A stretch of 64,000 nucleotides of DNA from Ancylostoma caninum (GCA_037903475.1 JBAJFG010000184.1:372001-436000); one strand, 5' to 3'; counted from the stretch's first letter, positions 22,817 through 35,134 are shown. Made by a program: numbers and translations. Notes: generated from the sequence alone by a model not told the origin.

Positions 22817-24225
22817 CAGGGATGAGCGGATGGTCCGATAATCCGGTTATCCGTTTTGCCAGTAGCCGTTATCCGGGCTTTTGGCGCCGGGTAACGGTGC
22901 GGATGAGGCCGAAAATAGTAGCTTCATTTCACAGGTTCTCAGCAAAGAATAGCCCCCATTCCAAGAAGTGTTAGTCGACCTAGCGCATTTTTTAGCTTCC
23001 ATTCCAAGAAGTATCACTCGATCTAGCCCATTTTAAGTCATTGATGACGTTAAACAAAGTCAGGCAATAACCTCAAAACCATCACGTACTTGTAAAATTA
23101 TCAGCACCATTGGTTAGTATTAAAAATTAATGACGCTGAAATTAACGACCCTGCAGCTTACTGTTGAGTGGTGCCTCTTCCTCGCAAGATTGATATCGAC
23201 TATTCATCGAAATAGCGTTTGGGAATCAACAAGTTCATAATAGTCAGTGGGTACTAGAGGGTTTATGTAAACTCTGCAAAAGTTAAATGAGGCGAAGCTT
23301 CAGTCCCCTTCAGCTCTCCCCTCTCCAATATTCATATCGTATCTCATCTTTATCATTTTTAGTGTTGTATTAAGTTGTTGCTAAATCGATGTCGGATCTT
23401 GACAGTCGGCTCTGAATTGTCATACCGCGGCAGATACTGGACTTGTTCTATCAGTTGAGCTGTAGTTTGAATTATTACGTATTTATCACGTTTCAGCTAA
23501 GATTTGGTCTAGTTAGGTCAAAAATTACACTTTTCTGAGCCAGCAAAAGTAGCAGAAGTGTTTTGAGCTGAAGTATTTTCATGGCTCATTCTTCCTCTCA
23601 GAGATACATCCTACCGGTTGGTTTTGGGATTATATGTAGAGAAACAGCGCATCGATTACGGTATGCAAAGGAAAGTCTTGATTTTTACTTGCCTCTACTT
23701 CCACATCGACTGGAGTACATACGAAGTGGTGCTATACTGTTACGCAACACCAGGGGATAATTCGAAGGAAATCCGCCTGCCCGAACTTCCCGCAATGTCC
23801 ATTCGTTCCAAGGAGCCGGAGCCGAAAATAACAGAGTAATAAATGTTATGGTCACCTTCAAGATCTTGAACAGATCTTCTCGTGATAGCTTCCAAGCCTT
23901 CAGAAGGGTGTTGACGTTATCAAATTTTAGTTCGTACGCTTGCAAAATTCTTTTTTCTGGCTGCAACGCTGTTACCAAGTTCGAAGCCATGATTCAGTTT
24001 GAGATGAATTTCTGCAAACACTCTCCACTTCAAAATATTATCCAAAAGCTCGCGGTTCAAAAACCCGAGATCGATTTTGTAACAACATAGAATGCGGTGT
24101 CTTGTAGCATCTGAATCACTTATCCGTTATCCGTTATCCGGATTCCTTTATCCGGTCATCTTCGGCCTATCCGTTATCCGCACCGTTATCCGGGTCGTGG
24201 AAAACCTCGTATCCGCTCATCTCTG
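22817..24225. mobile_element. non-autonomous hAT element with 8-bp target duplication
   Basis: The left end CAGGGATGAGCGGAT and the right end, inverted, CAGAGATGAGCGGAT match the hAT TIR form. Flanking octamers atacatac and ataaatac differ at one base, as expected for an aged 8-bp target duplication. Subterminal regions contain many ccgttatccg repeats in both orientations (22840-22900 and 24120-24200). No transposase was recognised. A minus-strand open frame near 23985-23850 (MASNLVTALQPEKRILQAY) ends at a possible donor; its origin is unknown. Confidence 0.78.
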
Positions 24226-24300
24226 ATAAATACCCACTGTTGGAGTACAGAGTTGATGGAAATTAAGGCTTTAACAAACTGAAATTGGGTGTGGCTATCA

Positions 24301-24385
24301 GGGCGGATGGCCGAGTGGATAAAGCAGCGGATTCTCAGTTATGAAAATGTGATGGGAAGGTAGGTTTGAATTTTGCGGGAATTAG
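24301..24385 (+). pseudogene. tRNA-like sequence, probable decayed tRNA
   Basis: ggatggccgagtggataaag fits a D-arm with A-box spacing of the Ser/Leu type. About 50 bases later, ggtttgaattttgc resembles a degraded B-box/T-arm. The acceptor ends do not pair well, so it is not a functional tRNA. Confidence 0.35.
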
Positions 24386-25929
24386 ATCACAATGCGAACA
24401 TGTGTGGGCTTTGCAATCATCCCGCTTTTCTATTTCTGAACATTTTCGATGATATTTTGATGTTTCTATGCTCCGATGGATCATTATGATGCGCTGACAC
24501 CGCCTCAAGTTGCTATTCTGTCATCCGCCCACGCTTGCTTACCATGCCTCCCGCGTTTACCGAGCTTCCCGCGCTCAATTATCATCTCGCCCTCGGGATC
24601 TATCTCGAGCTGGCCGCAAAAGGTGCGCGGGCAACTCGGTAGAATTGCTTGAGTAGTAATTAACCGGACATGAAATTATCCGCAAGTCTGATAAAGAACG
24701 AGGTGTGTAAACTATTTGACATAAGAGAGCAAAAAATCCACCATAAAGATATCATACAGGTGTAACAGGGAAACTTCATGAGAGCTGCTAATCGATCGTT
24801 TAGGGTGTTTTAAGCGAGTTCTATGTGGACTAGTTGAAATGCGATGTAATTCTATATACCCTACATTACGTATAGTTATTGTTTTCGTCAATTTGTGGAC
24901 GTTAACATTTTCAGTACAATCCTTCTCCTTGTCGCGATATCTGATAAACTCAGCTACCACTTTTGTGGGATAGAGGCGTGGCTTCCTGCGACGATACCAC
25001 CACTAGAATCGAGTCTGATTTCAAACACGAGTCATGAGAATAACAAGAGTAGTAAAACATCAGAACCACTAACGTTTTTGGAACATTTTGAGGTAGCAGG
25101 TGTATTCCAGCCAAGGGGCATTTCTCGCTGCTGTTGTGATTCCAGCAGTTGAGTAATGTTGTCTGCAATCCCTGAATTGAATTGATTGAGTTCTGCAGTC
25201 AATAGATCTACACTTTTTCACCAGTACCCACCAACAAAGTGAAACCTGCTCCTAGAAGGTTCTGGTTCGTCGTTGACTTCCACATTCCTTGGAGGGGTGC
25301 TTCGACATTTATTTTTGCTCTGAGTTGGTACTGCTTCAGCAGTACCAAAGATGCTCTCATTATGATGCGATCTTCGCTTACGTTTTCCTTGAAAGGAGTT
25401 ACTTGGGCAAAATATCTAGCGGCTAAAACGCAAATAAAGAAGAGGCTCGGGATAATCCGTTTATTTTATTACTCAGCCAATCGCAGGGGCAAATCCCGTT
25501 GCATCGGCCGGCAAATCTCCGACAAAACGCTTGAACGAGGACACATAGCGGGCAAACAGCTGGCGAAATCGCACATGTTACGGGCGGGTGTAGGCCTTTC
25601 TGGTCCCACCGTAATCGCACCGTAATTAACGAGCTAGGGCGACTACGCCTGCGCTACGTGTAGCATCGCCGCAATGGGTTGGCCATGCGGCAAAATGCGG
25701 ACGAGTTGTCGTTGCCTCCACCGTTTTCGTCCAAATGAACTCTAATTCTGCTATTGTGATATATGGTAATGGGAAATTTCAAATTATGACGTATCCTCGA
25801 TTGCTTCTACGTTGATTTTTCTTCCGCAAAACTTTTGACAAGCTCTATGTATTTGTCATGGAGCTTCATTTTTTTGAGATGAAATATTCATAGTACTCGA
25901 TCAGAACTGTAGTATCCTATTGCAATAGC
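24386..25929. other. mostly unresolved, weak minus-strand coding hints
   Basis: Minus-strand frames near 25170-24950 and 24960-24712 have protein-like stretches (CWNHNSSEKCPLAGIHLL; VVAEFIRYRDKEKDC). A possible acceptor tcaattcag lies near 25177. No phase-consistent gene could be assembled. Confidence 0.25.
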
Positions 25930-25954
25930 CTTTCAACGTACTATTTCGGCCTAC

Positions 25955-26170
25955 ACCAGGTCCATTGTTGAGGTAGGGATGCGCCGTCGTCGAATAGTGG
26001 GAAACACCCGGAACGGGTCCAATGGTATGATGAGGGTGTGCCGGCGTCCAAAAATAGGGAAACGCCTGGAGGCGTGTCCAACGGTGTGGTAAGAATGCAC
26101 CAGCGTCCAAAATTGGGGGAACGCCTGAAAATTTGACGACCGATGGAGGAGGGATGCGCCGGTGTTCACT
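25955..26170 (-). repeat. minisatellite, about 3 diverged units
   Basis: Minus-strand units carry ggcgttcccccaattttgga and gcgcatcc, equivalent to the arrays at 38315 and 40570. Confidence 0.65.
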
Positions 26171-26511
26171 ATTGATACTATTGCTATATGTTGGGTCCAC
26201 CTTTGGTCGATCGGTTCTCTGGCGCTTAACATCGTCCGTAAAGCACTAAATGTCAGAGCTCAGCAGTGATAGTATGCAATCCGTGTGTTTCCTTCTACTT
26301 CACACTCCCTTCCGCGTTTTCTCTTCTCATTTGTTCATGAAACACACCACACGCTTTTCTTTTATATGTTCAAACTGGCTCTTATCGTTTGGCCAGTTAT
26401 AACATACAAAGAATGATAAATCATTTCCTGTAGTCATTCCAGATTGAATCGGTTGTATATAGTTACAAATAGCTATTTCAGTTGAGCGAAAGATAAAATT
26501 TCCTTTTAATA

Positions 26512-27425
26512 TTAGGTTGAGGAATTATAAATGTCCGTTTGACCTTCAAATCAAAAACACTACCACGACAATATTACAAGAGCTCCATCAAAGGGGTATT
26601 TCCCAAATTGTTACATGACTCTTCTACTTCCCCTGCGGAATGAACGAGTGCCCTCCGTAACAAGATTGCAGCGCTTTGAGACGCCGTAGCGACCCACCCA
26701 AATTTTAGCTCCACAGCAGTTTTTAAAGTTCTTCTCCTTCAATGAACGCTGCATCGGCAGGAACAGGTGCCAGTCTAATAGTGCCAATCCTGGACTAGGA
26801 GGCGGATAGGGCATCCCATCCTTATTTTTCGGTTCTCTTCTAGGTCATTTTTACGATGTGTCGTTCTGGCCATGTCGTGGATAAGTTTTGTAGCCGCTGT
26901 TCTGATACCATGACGGTGTAGTTCTTGGTCCAAGCGGTCCCAATATTGCGCAGAGTGATCAGCGCTAAAATTTTAACTACCAGTCATCATCCTTGAATGG
27001 GGCATTCCTTTATTATCTTACCCCAAACGCAGTGTCACCTTCCATTCGTGACTGTCGGGTTTACGTGTCGGAATAGGCCGCTGTGCGTCGCTGAGCAGGA
27101 ATGGATTTTTGACTACATGTTCAAGGCACACTCTTCTTTTATCTGACGCTATAACTGTTTCAAAGAGTGGCGACTCTTTACACGGCAGGTAAGGATGGCG
27201 GCTCGCGCACGTACTGTGCCCGCCTTGAGTAGGTGCGCTACCAATTAAAAATTATTTTTCACAAGTAAAAAATTGGAGGATACCAGACAAATCATATATT
27301 TTATGAAGCGCCATGAAGCGCTCTCTCACATAAATACACATGCCCTGCCAAAAATAGTGACACTGGGGAAAATAGAGGAGCAAAGAAAAACACATGCAGC
27401 GGACATTTATAATTCCTCAACCTAA
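26512..27425 (-). mobile_element. mariner element M2, internally deleted
   Basis: Terminal inverted repeats TTAGGTTGAGGAATTATAAA are flanked by TA; the length is 914 bp. On the minus strand PYPPPSPGLALLDWHLFLPM, followed by QRSLKEKNFKN (26814-26700), matches the mariner block HPPYSPDLAPtDYHLF. The element is too short for a full transposase and has stops. It is inserted in H2. Confidence 0.82.
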
Positions 27426-27703
27426 TAAGTCCTGTTTTACATTAGGGAATGCACTGTAGCAAAAATGTGGCATGACTGCGAGCCTATTAGAATGAAAAAG
27501 GGATAAAGCCATGCGAGCGAAGCGAGCATCAGGAAAAGTCTGGAAGTCCGGCGTTAGCCGGATGGCCAGGATGGTATTCAGCATATTTCACAAGTCTTTC
27601 CACTAGCCTCCCCACCAGGTCGTTAGATCAAGTATTAGTACTTGTAGCATTGTGCATGCGAGATTACAACTATTTGGATTGTACATTGGCAGAGTTTATT
27701 GTA

Positions 27704-28747
27704 TCAGGCTGTTGCGATAATAATTGCCATTTTAAGGTATGCTCATACAAACTTATCTACTCTGCCCAACCTGAGAAACTTCAAAGCAACTTAAGCAACT
27801 TAGGTGACCTTTTAGTAGAGCTTTTCCTCCTCTTTTAAATGGTTCTTTGATATTCTGGCCGGCTCTCTTCTGAGCTTTTTACAGAGTCGCAAACAAAAGA
27901 TGAGCTGACGCAATTTTAGGTGGTCCAGATTAATGACTTCAAACTCCATCAATCTGTAACGGAGGTGTCCGATACTTTCTTATTCGTTCCAGCTAGGATT
28001 CATCTTTTCAATGGACTGTGAGCTGTTGGATCGTGTATCGTGGCGGACGCAGAAAGTGGGCGAGAGGGGGTGGGGGCGTGATAAAAAAAGTGGGGTGTCC
28101 GCCACTTTGGAGCCTAGATGGAAAGTAAAATCAATAGAAATACTAAAGATGGTAATAAATAATTAGATGAAAATGTTTTAGAAATAATAATGAAAATAAA
28201 CAAATGAAAGTGGACTGATACAAGCTTTATTTATATTGTAATTTTATAAATTAGGCGACCCATTCTCGGGGGAGGGGGGGGGGGGCGTTTCTTTTACCTC
28301 TAAACCAGATCATCACTTCAGTAAGGTTGTGGCAGGAGTTTGGTGGTGCTGTAGAGGTGTGATTCACTGCTAGCTACTCCAACCTAGTCAAGCACTGACA
28401 AGTTTTTACATCGAGTCCTATTATTGGTATTTCGAGATGGTATTCGAAAATCTAAAGTAGATTAATGGTGGTGAACAGCGGCGAACAGAAGCAGATTTTC
28501 CATTGCTCCAGATTAACTCTAGGCCTCACATTTCAAAACTCACTCGGCAAAAACTGTCGTAGTAAGGCATCGACGTTTAGTTCCATTGCCCTTATTGTGT
28601 TAAAGGTGTGCGATTGTCGCTGGATTGTCAGAAGGGGCCTACCGAGTTGAATGGGTGCTAAAGTGATGAATAGAATTGCGTTTGAGCAGAGTTGAAATAT
28701 TTTGAACAGGTTTGTCCATTTCCGCAATTAAATTCGCAACAGCCTGG
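27704..28747 (+). mobile_element. mariner relic M4, same family as M3
   Basis: The left end TCAGGCTGTTGCGATAATAA and the right end, inverted, CCAGGCTGTTGCGAATTTAA are flanked by TA. The first 250 bp align with the reverse complement of the right part of M3 (ctcttctgagctttt, atgacttcaaactc). The middle is replaced by the G-rich repeat at 28040-28292. No intact coding sequence remains. Confidence 0.68.
28040..28292. repeat. G-rich dispersed repeat copy nested in M4
   Basis: Starts gtggcggacgcagaaagtgg and ends ggcgacccattctcggg plus a G run, the most complete pairing of the two ends in the window. The AT-rich interior is shared in outline with 22540-22700. Confidence 0.55.
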
Positions 28748-28769
28748 TACAAAGGATGAGTGGACGAGC

Positions 28770-29070
28770 GGTAACTTTTACAGAAAAAGGACATATTGTA
28801 TGGAAGATTCATTACTAGGCTTATATTATAATACATGTTACAGAAGAGGAGCGACAGTAAAGGAGTTGGTGGGGTCGGTGTCCTCGTCAATACGAATTTG
28901 GTCATCAACATCGATTCGTTCGAACGGTTAATAACCCGAGTCGTTCGTTTGCGACTGGGAAGATGTGGATCAACGTCGGCCTTGACAATCTTCGTCGCTA
29001 TGGTAATCGACTCATATACCAGCAAATGCGCGAGAAATTACTCTCCGATTTGCTTTAGACAGTCGAGCAT
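28770..29070 (+). pseudogene. RTE endonuclease fragment
   Basis: Plus-strand translation near 28850-29000 gives KGVGGVGVLVNTNLVINIDS, then FERLITRVVRLRLGRCGS and ALTIFVAMVIDSYTS. This is a recognisable central part of the APE-like endonuclease of the RTE elements repeated in hookworm genomes. The preceding 80 bases are a decayed version of the upstream part. It is truncated before the catalytic SDH block. Confidence 0.78.
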
Positions 29071-30029
29071 TTGCCTCCGATAACTCTCTGATAGATATGA
29101 GAAAGGGTGTGCGCGTTCTGCACCCTAATAGTATTAGCATTATTTCATTCACGTCAATTTCCGACATCGATGGTAAGTACATACGGGCCATTCACCGCGC
29201 ACTCGGTATCGCACCGTTTGAACGCATGCGTTCCACGTACTTTCCACATCATTTCCGGGGCTGTTTTAACATGTCAGGTAGCTATAAAGCACTGGGGCCA
29301 ACAAGCTAGAACGTGGGCGACTTGTCAAAAACACTTCTGCACTCTCCACGTAGGATTTCACCCGTACCCAGTCGTTTCTGAATCGCCTGTATGTCTCGTC
29401 AACGTTGGAGATAGAATTGCATATATTTAGGTGCATGTTGTTTATTAGAATTGCATAGACTTAGGTGCATGTTGTTTATTACACTTTTTGGATGTTTTGG
29501 GAAAATTAGCTGCATTTCATTGTATTGTAGTGGTAATTAACAGCCATTTGGGCCTAAATAGACATGGAACTCATTCAAGGGTTCATGAACATGATTGGTA
29601 CCTTTGCATCGTGTGTGCCGAAGCAAAAAATCCTCCATACTTTTGTACAGTGAAGAAAAATTGGCATATTGGCTTCGTTCCAATTCGTTTCGAATTGTGA
29701 AGTGACAGTCTTGCTCATCGCCGTATCTACAACAGCACAGATAGTTGCGAGTCTAGTGATAGAATAATTGCCTTTGAACGATTCATCACTGCAGAAGTCG
29801 GAAAGAAATATGGGAGTAGCTAGTGCCACAACGTTGCCGAGACTCGCATTGCTGCCTTGAAAGCAACACCCATGCAAATTTCCACTTCTTAACTAGGTCG
29901 CTTACCGTATAACCAATAGTTAGAGAATCAGAGGAGCAAGTACAACACCAAAAATTACCGCCTTCATTCGTTCATTCATCGAACACCCTTTATCACATAA
30001 ACATGACACATGCACAGGGTCAAGCGTGT
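29071..30029. other. no gene; short 34-bp direct duplication
   Basis: A 34-bp unit (agaattgcat...ttaggtgcatgttgtttatt) is repeated twice in tandem at 29413-29480. Minus and plus open frames here lack splice support. Confidence 0.4.
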
Positions 30030-31250
30030 GTTGATGAATTATCAACGGTGGTGCAATATGTACCAATTTTTTGTTCATATGTACGCCAGTCCTGCTCACC
30101 CCTGGAAGCCGGAAAAAAAGTCACACTATGGAGGCTACCCAACTGTGCTCTGCCTTTAAGTTTCAGCTCTCCAGCTTCAGTAGAAAAGATTCGGCACAGG
30201 GAATGATGGAAATGATGTTTAGTTGGTAAAAATGGATTTTTTAGACTGTTTTATCGACTAGATCGAAGCAGGAAGGATGACAACTGTGAAAAGTGAACCA
30301 GACCGCTTGAGAACACAAACCTTCGACTAATTGAAACTGACAAAAAAAAATTGGCGCCATGGCTGGCTAGATCTCCCACTTTTCACGGCCAGCTGCAGCC
30401 ATGCCCCCGAGCAAGCCAGAATTTTGGGTGGACATAATTGCACGTTCGCACCGCTAGTCCTACTCGGTTCTGCAACCCAATAAAAAGTCATTCTATGGTT
30501 CTCACCCAGCTGTGCTTTATCCCCAAGTTTCAGTTCTCCAGATTCAAGAGAAAGGATTCAGCACGAGAATCACGGATATGAGGTTTCGTCGATAAAAATG
30601 GCCTTTTTCACATGTTTTTATCGACGGAGTTGAATCGCGATGGAACCAGCCGCAGGAAACGGATCTATGCACTTTAAAATCGCAAACCTTCGACAATTTA
30701 AAACTGGAAAAAAATCGGTACCTCAGCGGGCCAGATCTTCTGCAATGGGTGTCCGACTACAACCATGCCTCTGAGCGAGTCAAAATTTTCGGTGAAAATA
30801 TTTGCGCTCTCGTACTGCCAGACCTACACAGTTCTGCGAACCGGCAAACAGCCATTCTGTGGAGCCCACCCAACTGTGCTCTACTCCCGAGTTTCATATA
30901 TCCATGTACAAGAGGACAGTTTCAGCACGGGAATTACGGAGAGGAGGTTTTGTCGATAAAAATAGCCTTTTTCACAAGTTTTTTATCGACAAAGTTGAAT
31001 CGCGATGGAGGCAAATGCGGAAAAGGAGCTGCGAAGCCTGAATACGCAAACCTTCGACTATTTAAAACTGAAAAAAAGATTGGCATCTCAACGGGCTATA
31101 TCTGCTGCTATTCAAGTCCATCTACAACCATATCTCTAAGCGAGCCAAAATTTTAGGTGGACGTTTTTGCACGTTCGTGCTGCTCGTCCTGCAAGTCCTA
31201 CAGCTTGATAAAGTGTCCTTTCGTGCATTAATTTCGATTATCTCGAGCCC
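30030..31250 (+). repeat. diverged tandem array, period about 360 bp
   Basis: At least three units share the succession gcgagccaaaattttgg, a block with ccagtcctgctc, aactgtgctct, gtttcagctctcc, ttcagcacgggaat and ttttatcgactaagttgaa. Matching landmarks recur near 30110, 30475, 30835 and 31190. Sequence identity is moderate, so the array is old. Confidence 0.65.
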
Positions 31251-32699
31251 ACTACAAGCGCACGTTATTTGAAGTCGTGCAAAAATTTTAGCCTCGGAGG
31301 GGATCGAACCCTTAACTACATATGTAGATGACGTACATCGATATTCTTCATGACAAATTTGGAGCAAATCGCTTGAGCGAGTCTGAACTTACGCTTTCAG
31401 AGCGATATTCGCCACTCGCGTACATTTCAACTTTTTGCAAAAATTCTGGATAGAGAGGGGATTGAACCCTTGACGGTGTACGTGGTGGCTACTCCTGCTG
31501 CCATAACGTTTGAATTTGAAGTCGAGTGGTGTCTGCATTTTCGTTCTAATTTCTCATCTCATTTGAAGTTTGTGTATGAAAGGGGAGCGGGGGGAAGTCC
31601 TATTTTTGGCGGCTGAGAGGGTGGTAGGGAGTCGTATGGGGGTCGACCTTCTATCATCATCACGCTTGACCCTGTCTCCGGATGTTCCTCTGGTTAAACT
31701 TGCTGGAATCATTGACAACTGCAAAGATAGATCTAAACGGCTTTTGGTGGAGAGCCCGTACTGTGAGTTTGTGACTTTTTCTACCCGTTGTAATTTTGTG
31801 AAGTTATTCTATCATTTTGCTTTTTGTGGCTTCTGAGATCTTCTTCTGAAGATTTATTCTTGAACTCGATTGGGTGGTTTATCATTTTTTGAAGTTTGCT
31901 CCGTATTTGTCTTTTCTGCTGATACGAGATTACGTTTTTAGGTCTTTCTGTTGATATACAGTTGGACCGACCGACCAGCGACCATTCTTCACTGCATATG
32001 GGAATATGTGCATACTTACAGTTTAAATATTTGGCATTTGAGACGTCACAAGAGGGAGATGTTCTGCAAATTCCCACTTTTCCATTTTTATTAGCTTTCC
32101 ATCATAAGTGCGATAGGGGGGAGCCGCGGAGCTACGAAGTGAAGGGGGTCTGAGGGGTTGAAGTGAAGCCTGTCAGCGATGCCAAAAGCGAAGGGTGGTT
32201 ATCGACCGGGGGGGGGCGGTACCGGCAGCTTTCCTAGCTGGCTGTCACAAAAAGGCGACGACCAGACTACCGGGGGGGGGGGGGGGATCGTCGTATTATA
32301 GACGTAGGTGTTAGTAATTCAGTTGCCGTTTGCCTTCATCTGTTTGGGCAAGCTCAGGTATACCCTTCCATCTGCAGCAAACTGGCGGCAGCGGCGCGAT
32401 GAGTCATCGCCTCGACGAGGAAAATCTGGCTCTAATTTCAACATGAAAAGAACATTGAAATTGCGGTTCTTTCCAAAATGGGAGGGTCCGAGGAATATCA
32501 GCACTTTATATCCTGCCTCCTCGTGTCCAACACCCTATAATTCACCCACAGCAACCCTTTCCCTTTGGATAATACTTAAAAGTGTCAAAAACAGCTGTTT
32601 TCCCTTATAAACTTTCTTTACCCGTGACTTCTTCTGGAAAGACGTTGTAATTCGTTCCCGTTAAAGGTGAAGGGTGATCTACATCAGATAACTCACATA
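31251..32699. other. unresolved; two T-arm-like segments and G runs
   Basis: gaggggatcgaaccctt (31298) and gaggggattgaaccctt (31455) are, on the minus strand, GGTTCGATCC-type B boxes in similar contexts, probably from a tRNA-derived repeat. G runs occur at about 32208-32216 and 32273-32286. Open frames at 31570-31836 (+) and 31781-32077 (-) are unsupported. Confidence 0.3.
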
Positions 32700-33470
32700 A
32701 ACCATTGTGCGTAATATTTTCAGAACAGCTAGAAGTGTGCATAAGCGAAGATGAACGGTGCAAGTCCAGAAAATTAGCATTGGAGAAAGCAATCAGCAAC
32801 GGCTACTCGACCTTGCGATGCCGGCGTCGACCATCACACGCTGGTAGTCAGGATCGAATACCTCGGCTGAATAAACTTCCACTTTGTATGCCATTCTTTA
32901 CGGGCAAAGTGAGCGCGGCTTGAAAACAATGCATAATTCGAGCTCAACTGCAGGATGATGTTTTCCTAGTGAACATTCCCAATGAGAACATCAGAAAGCA
33001 GTTAGTTCGTAATAGGCTCTACGATAAACGTTGTATATCAGAGCCATGCGTTGTGTGCCCGCACGGAAACGTAGGCGATTGCGCAAAAGTGGGAGTGTTG
33101 TACCAACTAGAATGCTTGACTTGTCACGACCATCGGGGAAACGCGTAGGACACCAAGTGTGTGGATTAAGAAACGCATGGCCACAAAGAGACGAGGAACA
33201 CCAGTATCTCCGCTAGGGCGGCACAAGATTGAAGCTCATAAAGGTAGCGAGTTCAATGTCAGGTGCAAGATACTGTCGTTAGAAAACGAAATTTCTGCGA
33301 AGAAGGCGCTCGAAGCGGCCTGGATTCCGGCTAGAAATCCGGTAATGAACAACAAAAATGAATGTCTACCATTAACAATAGACCTTCTTCCTTTTTTATC
33401 GTTATGTGAGCTATCTGATGTAGATCAAGTAAGATCTGGACACTGAGTAATGCTCACTGGTCCGCTGCAA
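32700..33470 (+). pseudogene. PLE fragment with C-terminal GIY-YIG
   Basis: Plus-strand frames give LNKLPLCMPFFTGKVSAA near 32870-32920, NIPNENIRKQLVRNRLYDKR near 32970-33030, CVVCPHGNVGDCAK and GVLYQLECLTCHD near 33050-33125, and later ALEAAWIPARNPVMNNKNEC near 33310-33370. This is the RT-to-nuclease connector and the Cys-rich GIY-YIG domain of a conventional Penelope/Neptune-type element, with the nuclease at the C-terminus. The YIGETGR stretch is lost by deletion and frameshift. The RT core is absent. Confidence 0.75.
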
Positions 33471-33644
33471 GCGATCTTGAGCAGTGCGGGCAACTTCCGC
33501 GAAACGGTGGAAAATATTGGTGGGTTGGAACTCGAGTTTGGGTGTTCTCATCGTATCTCCCCTGGGACAACGTCGAGAACTAGCGAAATGCGATGAGACG
33601 TCTGACCGTGTAGTGCACAGGTTAATAACGCTGGAACCACTTTC

Positions 33645-33684
33645 AGACCTCTGAGGAAGACGGTCCTCGTCGAAACGTTAGGTC
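33645..33684 (+). ncRNA. hammerhead ribozyme-like motif downstream of PLE
   Basis: GACCT is followed by CTGAGGA, the hairpin GACGGTCCTCGTC, GAAA, CGTT and AGGTC. CTGANGA and GAAA are the invariant hammerhead core boxes, and GACGG/tCGTC forms the intervening stem. GACCT and AGGTC close the structure. PLEs are known to carry hammerheads near their termini. Whether the cleavage site is intact is uncertain. Confidence 0.6.
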
Positions 33685-33984
33685 ACAATAAACATTTCCA
33701 CCTTAAAAACTTGCTGTGGCAGAGAAAAAATTGCATGAGTACTGATTTTATCAATTGTTTTTTTACCCGTCTCCTCCGTTTGCTTAAGTGAAGGGGGTCT
33801 GCCGGACCCCCATCCAAAGTGAAGGGAGGGAGAGACTATCGCACCTATGCTTTCCATATCTTTCTTTTTTCATTTTGCCTTTCTTTTTTGAATTAGTTTT
33901 GAAGATACGACGGATACCGATGCCGAGGAATTTTCGTAACAAATGGGAAGTGAGTCCTGTTATTTACTGAGTTCTCAGGGCAAT

Positions 33985-34075
33985 GTTTTAGAACCTTATG
34001 CAGTCTTGCCCGGGGCGCCAAGCAGACCACACTGCCAGTCTAGTTCAAACCCCGAAACCGGTTTAGTGTGAAAAA
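33985..34075 (+). repeat. solo 3'-end fragment of Naiad-like PLE
   Basis: gccagtctagttcaaacccc, then gaaaccggtttagtgtg, matches the reverse complement of 19060-19110 adjoining the PLE RT at 19307. Confidence 0.55.
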
Positions 34076-34114
34076 CTCAGATATTTTCTTCATATTTCTG
34101 AATTTACGGTATTA

Positions 34115-35034
34115 TTAGGAGGTCAAGTATGAAATGTCTGATTTTGGATGAGAAGATTTCGAGTTTTGTTTCTAAAGCGAGATGCAGTATAAGATATCCG
34201 AATATGCTCCTGTACTATCTCCTCAGCCTTGCCATCTTAACTGCAGCTTGACTGCGCCAACAGCTTGGAAACGTGGAAAGCTAGTAGCAATCAAGTGGCG
34301 AACAGCGTTTCCAACATCATGTTGAAAATTGAACATTTTCTCCAGCAAGAAGTGAGCTAATCCCCGAAAGGGGTTGCGGTCAAATAGAGCAATGTTTGTC
34401 CAGTACAGTGAGTGGCAGGTGGGTCCTCAACCCTGCTCCTCTGGCTTAAGCAGCGTGGATTTGTGAAAATTGGGCTAAAATTGGCACCCATTTTTGAGGG
34501 TCAAACTGGGAAAAATTCGTTTACCGAACCACTTTTGATGCTCATATTGCCTTGAGTACCTGAATATTATTGGATTATAAAGATCACGCCTTGCTGCTCA
34601 CATTGACTTTGTTTGACTCCTATCCGCTTCGGCTACAGCTTCCAGCTCATCGATATCCAGGTTCATCACAAGGCTCACTTTGGAGCTTCATGTCACCTGA
34701 GCGGAACTTTCCAAGCGAACGGTGTTCAGTGCATTTACTAGCCAAATGTCCTTTAACACTACCCTGTTTTTCCCGGCTTTCTCAGCTCTAATGGCTGAAA
34801 AATAGAACCTATTTTCCAAAATGACTCGATTTTTCGTCTTTGAGTAGTTCTACAAAAAATGCTTTCAAACAAAAATTCGAAAACTGATGAAAAACTCAGG
34901 AAGTGATTTTGAAAGGAAGAGGATGTACTTTCATAATGAAAATAAAGATGAGAAGATATCTAGTAAATCTTCGAAGATAGAGACTGTCAGACTGACCGCT
35001 CATAAAATCAGACATTTCATACTTGACGACCTAA
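34115..35034. mobile_element. TTAGG-ended TIR element R1
   Basis: The left end TTAGGAGGTCAAGTATGAAA and the right end, inverted, TTAGGTCGTCAAGTATGAAA are flanked by TA. It is 920 bp long. A related copy lies at 44501-45301. TA flanks and TTAGG tips suggest a mariner-type element, but no transposase motif could be recognised. Confidence 0.7.
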
Positions 35035-35134
35035 TAGTTGGAAATCATTAGGCGCCGTTTCATTCTATAAGCCATTTGTCACGGAGTAAACATCGGTGCT
35101 ACTGCGGAACCAGTACAAAGGTTACGTGCGAGTA

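Larger units (their letters stand above)
25930..27574 (+). mobile_element. Helitron/HINE-like element H2, split by a mariner
   Basis: The plus-strand 3' end has gcgagcgaagcgagcat and the hairpin gtccggcgttagccgga. The terminal CTRR is decayed to ATGG before T. Minisatellite units lie at the other side. Mariner M2 (26512-27425) interrupts the element. The 5' boundary is unresolved. Confidence 0.5.

Noticed and set aside
31284..31470. tRNA genes on the minus strand
   Set aside because: Only B-box/T-arm-like segments are present; no D-arm, anticodon arm or pairing acceptor stem could be built.
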